DNA of 5,249 nucleotides from Sphingomonas sp. (GTDB lineage Bacteria > Pseudomonadota > Alphaproteobacteria > Sphingomonadales > Sphingomonadaceae), in contig JAICSX010000083.1 of assembly GCA_025936675.1 (NCBI GenBank), positions 1 through 5,249 of the forward strand, in the 5' to 3' direction. The position numbers and the translations under genes were made by a program. Shown in pieces: positions 1-5,114 of the stretch. Every line of letters begins with the position of its first letter. Position 1 is the first letter of the stretch. Under the pieces are notes generated by a model. That model ran no database searches and was not told the DNA's origin. It saw only the letters and a list, made by a program, of their open reading frames with translations.

Positions 1-280
1 AGCAACCAACCCGGGCGACGAGCCGGAACCAGGCCCATATGTCGCCCCTATTCGGTCTTGCACCCGGTGGGGTTTACCGTGCCGGCTCCGTTGCCGGAGC
101 CGCGGTGCGCTCTTGCCGCACCCTTTCGACCTTGCCGAGCCGAAGCGCGGCGGTGTCCTTTCTGTGGCACTGTCCCTCGGAAGCCGAAGCTGCCGGCCGG
201 GCGTTACCCGGCACCGTAGTTCCATGGAGCCCGGACTTTCCTCGCCTCGCTTGCGCGAGCCGCGGCCGCCCGGCCCTCTG
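1..280 (-). ncRNA. rnpB: RNase P RNA, bacterial type A, 3' end cut off by window edge
   Basis: Catalytic RNA of ribonuclease P, which removes 5' leaders from pre-tRNAs together with the protein RnpA. Read on the minus strand, conserved blocks appear in the expected order: a CTCGC-GCAA-GCGAG hairpin (246-259, P3-like), GAGGAAAGTCCGGGCTCC (226-243), GGTAACGCCCGG (197-208), GTGCCACAGAAA (159-170), GGTAAACCCCACC (66-78) and GTGCAAGACCGAATAGGG (46-63). The sequence runs off position 1 at GGTTGGTTGCT, so roughly the last 100-120 nt of a typical 400-nt molecule are missing. The 5' end is placed near 280 because a TATATG sequence (289-294) could be the -10 element; I see no convincing -35 box. The identity is secure and the exact 5' end is approximate. 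Open frames across this stretch are not genes. Confidence 0.96.
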
Positions 281-288
281 GCGCGGCG

Positions 289-294
289 CATATA
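289..294 (-). promoter_or_regulatory. Possible -10 element of the rnpB promoter
   Basis: On the minus strand TATATG lies about 9 bases upstream of the proposed RNase P RNA 5' end, the only AT-rich hexamer in a very GC-rich stretch. No good -35 match is found 16-18 bases further upstream, so this is a positional inference. Confidence 0.35.
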
Positions 295-324
295 GGCGAA
301 AGCCTGCAGAGTTTCGAGTCGGCG

Positions 325-357
325 CCGCAATGGCAACTTTGGGTGGAAAGCGGACAC
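325..357. repeat. Dispersed hairpin repeat, copy A
   Basis: Contains the core GGGTGGAAAGC (341-351) followed by GGACA. The left arm CCGC (325-328) can pair with GCGG (350-353). Relative to copies B and D, seven extra bases (CAACTTT, 334-340) sit between CAATGG and the GGGTGG core. It lies between the rnpB promoter side and the 3' end of the 118-aa gene, whose stop codon is only a few bases away (363-365). Confidence 0.7.
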
Positions 358-362
358 GAGCG

Positions 363-719
363 TTAACTGATCGGGTAGGTTCCCCCTGACGGGGACACGC
401 CGAACTTGGTGACAATTGGATAGAGGGCATCAAGGCCCTCTTCATCCGCAATGTAGCCAACGGTCGTTATCGCGTTTGCTGAAGCTTCTATGACGACGAC
501 CAGATCACTCTTGGCCACCAAAGGCGAGACGCGCTCAACAATTTGCTCGCGGCTGAGCGCGCTCTTTAGGAGGATGGCCGATTGGTTTCCATGCCATGCC
601 CGTCCGAGCGAAAAGACTAGGTCGTAGATAGCCCAGAGTCGTCTTCCCTTGTCGTGCTCTGCCTCATCTCCGAGGTCGGCATTAGTGGCCAGACCGACCA
701 GGATGGCATACTCATTCAT
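363..719 (-). CDS. Hypothetical protein, 118 aa, cytosolic
   Basis: I do not recognise this protein. It starts MNEYAILVGL and ends at a TAA six bases past repeat copy A. There is no signal peptide or membrane segment. The pattern suggests a small alpha/beta protein: a hydrophobic strand at residues 4-10, an acidic and basic loop (DLGDEAEHDKGRR, 15-27), amphipathic helices at about 28-40 and 57-69, a strand SDLVVVIEAS (71-80), and another at about 85-90. The start at 719 is the first ATG; no Shine-Dalgarno is visible upstream. Codon composition is natural and its GC content is below that of the chemotaxis genes. It is divergent from the lipoprotein gene, with repeat copy B between their starts. 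It could be a strain-variable accessory gene. That it is a gene is likely; its function is unknown. Confidence 0.7.
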   Translation of the reverse strand: MNEYAILVGLATNADLGDEAEHDKGRRLWAIYDLVFSLGRAWHGNQSAILLKSALSREQIVERVSPLVAKSDLVVVIEASANAITTVGYIADEEGLDALYPIVTKFGVSPSGGTYPIS

Positions 720-744
720 GGAGGCAGCCTAGCAACGGTCTGGA

Positions 745-770
745 TGTCTGCAATGGGTGGAAAGCTGACC
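745..770. repeat. Dispersed hairpin repeat, copy B
   Basis: Left arm TGTCTGC (745-751), loop CAATGGGTGGAAA-type centre, right arm GCTGACC (764-770). The arms are only partly complementary, so this is a decayed version of copy D. It shares with D the 19-base run from ATGTCTGC to GGAAAGC. It occupies the gap between two divergent gene starts (719 minus, 806 plus). Confidence 0.8.
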
Positions 771-805
771 TTGCACGTTGCAGCAGTTCATCGCACCGTT
801 GCCCT

Positions 806-1219
806 ATGCGGAAGGTGCTACTTATCGGCCTCGTCGGATTTGCGATCACCGGATGCCGCAAGAGCCAAGCGCCCCAAATCTGCGTTCCGGCGTTGCCGGG
901 ATGGTCAACTGAACAAACCGGGAAGCCAGTTTCCGTAATCACCAATGTGGTGGCCCTACGCGGGCGCGAGATTTTGTGGAACGGTCACCCAATCAATGAG
1001 CCGACGTTCAGCAGGTACGTTCGAGAGACCGCAACGATGAACCCCATTCCATTTTACATTTTCGATCCGGGGAAAGCCTCGGATTGCTCATTTGCTCAGC
1101 ATGTTCGCGATACCATCGATCAAGAGATGCACTGCCGAGACGGCGGGTGCTGGCAAGGTTCGAAGGAAGCATTCGATCGAGCGCCTTACAAGAAGTCGAC
1201 TGGAAACGCCGTACCCTAG
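806..1219 (+). CDS. Predicted lipoprotein with ExbD-like pattern, 137 aa
   Basis: The N-terminus MRKVLLIGLVGFAITGC is a lipoprotein signal peptide: two basic residues, a hydrophobic core, and an I-T-G-C lipobox with C17 as the lipidated cysteine. The mature part has a stretch resembling the periplasmic domain of ExbD/TolR proteins: a strand at 42-50, then a short turn LWNGHPINE (57-65), a helix with a following PIPFYIFDP strand (80-88), and a helix at about 96-108. ExbD itself is a membrane-anchored partner of ExbB in proton-driven transport; here the anchor would be a lipid, and no exbB or tonB gene is nearby. C94, C110 and C115 near the end could form a disulfide. There is no clear Shine-Dalgarno before the ATG. 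Exported lipoprotein is well supported; the ExbD relation is a by-eye inference. Confidence 0.75.
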   Translation: MRKVLLIGLVGFAITGCRKSQAPQICVPALPGWSTEQTGKPVSVITNVVALRGREILWNGHPINEPTFSRYVRETATMNPIPFYIFDPGKASDCSFAQHVRDTIDQEMHCRDGGCWQGSKEAFDRAPYKKSTGNAVP

Positions 1220-1221
1220 TG

Positions 1222-1248
1222 TTCAGCTCTGGGTGGAAAGCTGCCATT
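1222..1248. repeat. Dispersed hairpin repeat, copy C
   Basis: Core GGGTGGAAAGC (1231-1241). Left arm CAGCT (1224-1228) pairs with AGCTG (1239-1243), a different stem sequence from copy D but still complementary. It fills the gap between two convergent genes, and its last two bases are part of the minus-strand gene's TAA (1247-1249). It shares TTCAGCT and AAGCTGCCATT with copy E, so C and E form a subtype. Confidence 0.75.
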
Positions 1249-1810
1249 ACGAGATCCACACAACGGCGCTCTTCGTAATTCGCCAGTGCGACGAGCCGTC
1301 ACGGTCCAATTGGTGAATTGCGCCCGATGCAGCGAGAGGCGCAGATCCCGCGCTAGAACTAAGCAGAGCGATTTTGCGATCCGCGCTGACGACTGCAAGT
1401 GATACGCTCACGATCTGAGCGCGATATGTGAAGTCTTTGCCTTGCTTATGTGCCTGCTCAACGGCGTCCGGTCCGTAGGCGATGTGTCGGGACTCGAGAA
1501 AAACTCGAATCTGAGCACACCTTGAAACTGAGTTCAGTCCTCCCTCGCGTTCCAGCTTCTTAATGAGAGAACGCGGCGGCTCGGTCGTTAGCGCATGCCG
1601 CGCACTTCGCTGAGTCCAGTGCTGGCCTGTCAAATTGCCGCGTTCAGCATCATCTTCCGAAGTGAACACCAATTTTCGACCGTCACTTCGACTCACAAAA
1701 TCTTTGATAAAAGCCAACGAAGCCTCGCACGAAACCCGGAGGTCAGGTTTCCCGGGCGGACGTGCTTGAGTGGGCGCAGCCGCTAACAGCACCAGAGGAA
1801 GTAGGCTCAT
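1247..1810 (-). CDS. Hypothetical exported protein, 187 aa
   Basis: I do not recognise a named family. Residues 1-17 (MSLLPLVLLAAAPTQA then R) look like a cleavable Sec signal peptide with an A-x-A type end, although the n-region lacks a basic residue. The mature protein has two cysteines (C28, C98) that could form a disulfide, a basic middle helix (SLIKKLEREGG, 81-91), alternating hydrophobic strands at about 130-151, and a C-terminal beta-hairpin-like end: GAIHQLDRDGSSHWRITK followed by VVWIS. That ending (strand, turn, W-R-I/V, then WIS at the terminus) is a pattern I recall from small secreted proteins of sphingomonads. GGAG lies only two bases before the ATG, too close for a good Shine-Dalgarno; the frame is open further upstream without another ATG. 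It is convergent with the lipoprotein gene and divergent from the membrane-protein gene. Probably periplasmic, function unknown. Confidence 0.72.
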   Translation of the reverse strand: MSLLPLVLLAAAPTQARPPGKPDLRVSCEASLAFIKDFVSRSDGRKLVFTSEDDAERGNLTGQHWTQRSARHALTTEPPRSLIKKLEREGGLNSVSRCAQIRVFLESRHIAYGPDAVEQAHKQGKDFTYRAQIVSVSLAVVSADRKIALLSSSAGSAPLAASGAIHQLDRDGSSHWRITKSAVVWIS

Positions 1811-1838
1811 CTCTCCAGTGCTACGTCCGATCAGCGAA

Positions 1839-1864
1839 TGTCTGCAATGGGTGGAAAGCAGACA
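1839..1864. repeat. Dispersed hairpin repeat, copy D (best-preserved)
   Basis: A perfect 7-bp inverted repeat, TGTCTGC (1839-1845) and GCAGACA (1858-1864), encloses a 12-base loop AATGGGTGGAAA. This is the best-formed hairpin of the five copies. It lies between two divergent starts (1810 minus, 1887 plus), where it could form part of the 5' leader of either gene. Confidence 0.85.
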
Positions 1865-1886
1865 CTGGCGGACCTATGCTGCTCGG

Positions 1887-2192
1887 ATGATGGCGAGGGT
1901 CAACAAATGGTGGCTGTGGCTGGCGCTTAACGCTGCTGGAATAGCGCTGTTCTTCGCGCTTGCTGTGAAAACTTGGATTGAGCCGGAACTAGCAAACGTC
2001 CCCGGCGCGAGCGGAGGTGCGGCCTTCGTCTGGGGCATATCGGCCCTTCCAATTTTTCTGCTCTTCATCGTCGCAAACTTCATTGCTGGTTTCAGAGCAT
2101 TGCGGCGTCGGCATGGAGCAATTTTCGCGGCGCTGACGCTCATTGCTTGGTTTGCCGCCTTCTATTTCGATGGCATCCATCACGGCAGTTGA
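1887..2192 (+). CDS. Hypothetical small integral membrane protein, 101 aa
   Basis: Three hydrophobic segments are visible: about residues 8-27 (tryptophan-rich, WWLWLALNAAGIALFF), 44-69 (FVWGISALPIFLLFIVANF) and 76-94 (FAALTLIAWFAAFYF). The loop between the first two carries a WIEPEL...PGASGG stretch, and the second and third are separated by a basic RALRRRHG turn, which by the positive-inside rule would be cytoplasmic. The frame is open back to an ATG at 1770, but that start would lie inside the divergent gene and translate through repeat copy D. The ATG pair at 1887/1890, just before the first basic residues and helix, is therefore preferred. No Shine-Dalgarno is seen. I do not know its function; it ends 5 bases before repeat copy E. 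Confidence 0.75.
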   Translation: MMARVNKWWLWLALNAAGIALFFALAVKTWIEPELANVPGASGGAAFVWGISALPIFLLFIVANFIAGFRALRRRHGAIFAALTLIAWFAAFYFDGIHHGS

Positions 2193-2196
2193 TTGC

Positions 2197-2233
2197 TTCA
2201 GCTTGAGCCCGTTTTGGGTCGTAAGCTGCCATT
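2197..2233. repeat. Dispersed hairpin repeat, copy E (divergent)
   Basis: Shares the left TTCAGCT (2197-2203) and right AAGCTGCCATT (2223-2233) arms with copy C. The core is altered to TGGGTCGTAAGC and the spacer is longer. CAGCTT (2199-2204) and AAGCTG (2223-2228) are fully complementary. It starts 5 bases after the stop codon of the membrane protein, so it could form a stem-loop in that mRNA's 3' end, but no U-run follows. Confidence 0.6.
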
Positions 2234-2286
2234 CAACTACGACGAAAATGCTTTCCTACAGCGCCCCAAATGTGATCCATGCTCGC

Positions 2287-2306
2287 GGATGAATTCCGAT
2301 TCATCC
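2287..2306. repeat. Perfect short inverted repeat
   Basis: GGATGAAT (2287-2294), a 4-base spacer TCCG, then ATTCATCC (2299-2306): an 8-bp stem with a tetraloop. It lies in the 210-base gap between the small membrane protein and the 3' end of the amidase gene. No T-run follows on either strand, so a classical intrinsic terminator is not supported; it may be an operator-like or RNA hairpin site. Confidence 0.6.
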
Positions 2307-2350
2307 TTCGCGGCGAATTGGGCCGGAAATGGCGCAATTCAGCGGCTCGT

Positions 2351-2381
2351 CACTGCGAACATTCGCGAACATTCGGCAGTG
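2351..2381. repeat. Stem-loop with tandem 10-base repeat, downstream of the amidase gene
   Basis: CACTGC (2351-2356) and GCAGTG (2376-2381) are complementary. Between and overlapping them is a 10-base unit, GCGAACATTC, present twice in tandem (2355-2364, 2365-2374). On the minus strand this hairpin would form about 21 bases after the amidase stop, where the chemotaxis transcript should end. There is no U-tract, so it is at best an mRNA 3'-end stabilising or Rho-associated structure. Confidence 0.45.
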
Positions 2382-2402
2382 CAAGCGGGGCGAGCGGCGC
2401 CA

Positions 2403-3086
2403 TCACTGCGGCCTTGGAAGCAGCAGGGCGAGCAGCTTGGCGCGGCATTCGCCGTCGATGATGCCGTCGATGAGGTCGGGCCGGAACCGTCGCTGAAAGG
2501 CGATCACGGCCTTTTGCTCGTCGGTGACGTCGTAGCCGAACCGCTCCAGCGCGAGGAGGAAGCCGGCGTCCGTCCAGTAAGGATCAATCAATTCGCGGCT
2601 GGGACTAGGAAGCGCAAGCCTGCGCTTGGCGAGTGCATGCCACGGGAAAAGCTCGCCCGGGTCCTCCTTGCGTGCAGGGGCGATGTCCGAATGGCCGACG
2701 ACATTGCCGCGGCCGATGCCGTGCCGCTCCTTGATGTCGGCGACGAGCGGGATCACCGACGCCATCTGCTCGTCGGGGAATTCCCGATAGCCGAATTCAT
2801 GGCCGGGATTGACGATCTCGATCCCGACGCTGGCCGAATTCACGTCCGTGATCCCGCGCCAGCGCGACTTGCCGGCGTGCCAGGCGCGGTTCGCTTCATC
2901 GACCAGGCGGTAGACGGTGCCGTCCTCGTCGACGAGATAATGCGAGGAGACCCGCGCCTCGGGCGAAGTCAGCCGGTCGAGCGCCGAGCGCATGTCGGGC
3001 ATGCCGGTATAATGGAGCACGATCATCGAGACCGGCAGCTGCCGCTCGTCAAAGTTCGGCGATGGCGTCTCGATGCAATCGATCAC
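2403..3086 (-). CDS. N-acetylmuramoyl-L-alanine amidase (AmpD/AmiD type, Amidase_2) with C-terminal peptidoglycan-binding-like domain
   Basis: A zinc amidase that cleaves the bond between N-acetylmuramic acid and L-alanine in muropeptides or peptidoglycan. The catalytic domain spans about residues 10-155 of 227. The expected zinc ligands are H25 (VLHYTG), H132 (VGHSDIAP) and D142 (ARKEDPG), with E90 (VGIEI) and K140 as probable catalytic residues, matching the AmpD arrangement. Residues about 171-224 (W-T-D...FQRRFRPD...DGECRAKLLALL) resemble a helical peptidoglycan-binding domain, as in AmiD and AmpDh2. No signal peptide or lipobox is seen, so the product appears cytosolic like AmpD, which recycles anhydro-muropeptides, although the domain layout is that of exported AmiD. 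The GTG start is the first codon after an in-frame TGA, and PSPNFDERQLPVSM is a normal family N-terminus. It begins 32 bases after cheR and is probably the last gene of that operon. Confidence 0.93.
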   Translation of the reverse strand: MIDCIETPSPNFDERQLPVSMIVLHYTGMPDMRSALDRLTSPEARVSSHYLVDEDGTVYRLVDEANRAWHAGKSRWRGITDVNSASVGIEIVNPGHEFGYREFPDEQMASVIPLVADIKERHGIGRGNVVGHSDIAPARKEDPGELFPWHALAKRRLALPSPSRELIDPYWTDAGFLLALERFGYDVTDEQKAVIAFQRRFRPDLIDGIIDGECRAKLLALLLPRPQ

Positions 3087-3118
3087 TCAGCCATTGCCGC
3101 ACGACAACGGCTTTGCGG

Positions 3119-3997
3119 TCAAGCCCCTGCGGCGCTGGCGCGCCGTTCGTGACTCTGCCGCTTTTCTATTCGGCTGCCGTCGCCGGTGAGGCGGTAAAGC
3201 CCGCGTGCGTTGATGTCGGCGCCGAGCTTGCTCGTCTGGCCGATCACCGTCTCCCCCGCGCCAAGCATCAGCCATCCGTCCTCGGCCATCGCGCTCGCTA
3301 TGCGCTCGAAGCTCAGGGTCTTCTTCTCGGGGCTGAGGTAAAGGAGCACGTTGCGGCACAGCACGATGTCGAACCCGCCGGGGTGCGGCGCCGATTCGAG
3401 AATGTTGTGGACCTGGAAGCGAACCGGGCGGCGAAGCTCCTCGACCGCGCGCCACCCGTCGGGGCACTCCTCGAACCACTTGATCGTCTGGTTGATTCCG
3501 AGGCCGCGCTGGACCTCGAACTGGGTGTAGGCGCCGCCGCGCGCCCGATCGATGCAGGCGGTCGAAACGTCCGTGCCGAGGATGTCGATGGTCCAGCCGC
3601 GCCATTTATCCGCTTCTTCGGCGAACAGCATGGCGAGCGAATAAACTTCCTGGCCGGTAGAGCAGCCCGCCGACCAGATGCGCAGCCGCTTCGCCTTGGC
3701 GCGGCGCTGCGCGAGCTCGGGCAGCGCATAGCGCTGGAGCAGATCGAACGGCGCACGATCCCGGAAGAAATAGGTTTCGTTGTTGAGGAGCGCTTCGACG
3801 ACCATCTGCGACAATCCTGGTTCCTTGCCCATGACGAGGATGGTGATGAGCTCGTCGAGCGTGCCGATGGCGCGTTCGCGAAGCAGGCCGGACAGCGCTG
3901 TCTCGATCCTCCAGCGGCGGCTCATCGTCAGCTGCTGGCCCGTGCGGGCCTCGAGCAGCCCCGCGAGGATGCGCGTCGAGCTGTCGCTTATCTGCAC
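3119..3997 (-). CDS. cheR: Chemotaxis protein methyltransferase CheR
   Basis: Transfers methyl groups from S-adenosylmethionine to glutamates of methyl-accepting chemotaxis receptors, opposing CheB in adaptation. It is 292 aa with the GTG start chosen here, normal for CheR. The N-terminal helical domain covers about residues 1-75 and includes NNETYFFRD (72-80), the family signature. The methyltransferase domain has the SAM-binding motif IWSAGCSTGQEVYSLAM (107-123), the acidic GTDVS (141-145), RNVLLYLS (215-222) and LGAGET (245-250). An upstream ATG at 4102 in the same frame would put 105 bases of cheR inside cheB. The GTG at 3997 is preferred because GAGGAG (4006-4011 on the plus coordinates) sits 8 bases before it and the protein then begins like other CheRs. 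The start overlaps the end of cheB by 10 bases, so translation is probably coupled. Confidence 0.96.
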   Translation of the reverse strand: MQISDSSTRILAGLLEARTGQQLTMSRRWRIETALSGLLRERAIGTLDELITILVMGKEPGLSQMVVEALLNNETYFFRDRAPFDLLQRYALPELAQRRAKAKRLRIWSAGCSTGQEVYSLAMLFAEEADKWRGWTIDILGTDVSTACIDRARGGAYTQFEVQRGLGINQTIKWFEECPDGWRAVEELRRPVRFQVHNILESAPHPGGFDIVLCRNVLLYLSPEKKTLSFERIASAMAEDGWLMLGAGETVIGQTSKLGADINARGLYRLTGDGSRIEKRQSHERRASAAGA

Positions 3998-5103
3998 TCG
4001 CGCTGCTCCTCGGTCCGTGAGGCGATGCGGCGCGCGATCTTCTCGGGCGGGAGCACAGCGCTCGCGAGATTGGCTTCGAGGACGGCGCGCGGCATTCCCC
4101 ACACCGCGCAGCTCGCCTCATCCTGTGCGACGACCGAGCCGCCGCAGGCGACCAATGTCGATGCGCCCTCGACTCCGTCGCGGCCCATCCCCGTGAGCAC
4201 GACGCCGAGCGCACCCGCGCCGTAAATTGCGCCGACGGAGGCAAGCATCGGATCAAGGGAAGGCAGACAGCCGCTGGTGGTGCGTCCGTGGCTCAGGCGA
4301 ACCACAACCTCGTCCTTGCCGGGCTCGAGCGTCAAATGCGCATCGCCGGGAGCGAGGAGGATTCGGTCGGGCTCCAGCGTCATCCCGTCCTCCGCCACGA
4401 CACAGGAGCGGTGAGCGATCGCGCCGAGTTGCCGGGCGAATACCGACATGAACGGTGCCGGCAAATGCTGCGTCACGAGGATCGGCACTCCGATACGCTT
4501 CGGAAGCGCGTGGAACAGCTGCCCAAGGGCATGGATGCCGCCGGTCGAAGCGCCGATCGCGACGACATCGATGGGGTCGCTCGGCATCGCGCGAAGCGCC
4601 GCCTGCGGACCCGAGCCCTTCGGGGCGTAAGTGGCGGCCGCAGCGGCGGGCGCGGCGTAGCCGAGCGCCTTCAGCTTACCCAACAGGATCTCGGAGAATT
4701 TGCCGTTGAAGCGGCCCGTGCCCGGTTTGGGCATCGTGTCGGCGGCGCCGAGCGCGAGCGCAGCAACGGTCTGCTCCGCGCCGTCCTCGGCAAGCGAGGA
4801 CACGATCATCACCTTGGCGCCCGCGGCTGCGGCAATGATTCGCGGGATCGACTTGAGGCCGCCGGCTCCAGGCATCTCGAGGTCGAGCACGACGACATCG
4901 ACCCGGCATTCGCCAAGCGCTTCGATCGCGTCCTCGGCGCTCCCGGCAACGGCGGTGATTTCAAACACCGGGTCGCTCTCGACCATGCGCGAGAGAACCG
5001 CCCGAGCGACCGTCGAATCGTCGACGATCATCAGCCGGATCCTCCGCCGCGTGGGCGCTGGCTCCGGCCGGCGGTCCCGCGATCTGGCGAGCGCCCGCTC
5101 CAC
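3988..5103 (-). CDS. cheB: Chemotaxis response regulator and protein-glutamate methylesterase/glutamine deamidase CheB
   Basis: Removes methyl groups from, and deamidates, chemoreceptors. It is 371 aa in two domains. The receiver domain (about 22-140) has the acidic pair D28-D29, phospho-acceptor D74 (VVLDLEMP), S102/S103 and K126 (MPKP). After an alanine-rich linker (about 148-170), the methylesterase domain (about 178-365) carries the catalytic triad S186 (GASTGG), H213 (TQHLP) and D309 (GMGRDG). CheA-dependent phosphorylation of D74 should relieve inhibition of the esterase, as known for the family. The start is a GTG 11 bases after the cheY stop with GAGG 9 bases upstream; the first 20 residues are arginine-rich and poorly conserved-looking, so a slightly later start cannot be excluded. 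All key residues are intact. Confidence 0.97.
   Translation of the reverse strand: MERALARSRDRRPEPAPTRRRIRLMIVDDSTVARAVLSRMVESDPVFEITAVAGSAEDAIEALGECRVDVVVLDLEMPGAGGLKSIPRIIAAAAGAKVMIVSSLAEDGAEQTVAALALGAADTMPKPGTGRFNGKFSEILLGKLKALGYAAPAAAAATYAPKGSGPQAALRAMPSDPIDVVAIGASTGGIHALGQLFHALPKRIGVPILVTQHLPAPFMSVFARQLGAIAHRSCVVAEDGMTLEPDRILLAPGDAHLTLEPGKDEVVVRLSHGRTTSGCLPSLDPMLASVGAIYGAGALGVVLTGMGRDGVEGASTLVACGGSVVAQDEASCAVWGMPRAVLEANLASAVLPPEKIARRIASRTEEQRECR
4006..4011 (-). promoter_or_regulatory. Shine-Dalgarno of cheR, inside the cheB coding region
   Basis: On the minus strand GAGGAG lies 8 bases before the GTG at 3997 and encodes part of the CheB C-terminus (EEQ). It decides the cheR start against the upstream ATG at 4102. 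Confidence 0.75.
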
Positions 5104-5114
5104 CGCAGCGGGCC

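Noticed and set aside
39..460. Open frames on both strands (116 and 128 codons) at the left end
   Set aside because: They run over the RNase P RNA gene, whose conserved blocks explain the sequence.
1770..1886. Extended N-terminus for the small membrane protein
   Set aside because: It would overlap the start of the divergent exported-protein gene and translate through repeat copy D; the ATG at 1887 precedes a natural membrane-protein N-terminus.
325..2233. CRISPR array or integron cassette array
   Set aside because: The repeats are too few, irregularly spaced (about 360-610 bases apart), and imperfect for CRISPR. Genes alternate in strand and no attC-like long imperfect palindromes or integrase are visible, so an integron is not supported.
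2287..2381. Intrinsic terminator for the che-amidase operon
   Set aside because: Two hairpins exist but neither is followed by a run of T on the relevant strand, so they are listed as inverted repeats only.
2279..2461. Small plus-strand frame of 60 codons
   Set aside because: It overlaps the end of the amidase gene, has arginine/alanine shadow composition, and has no Shine-Dalgarno.
3998..4102. Extended N-terminus for CheR from the ATG at 4102
   Set aside because: The extra 35 residues are arginine-rich shadow of cheB, and a good Shine-Dalgarno supports the GTG at 3997.
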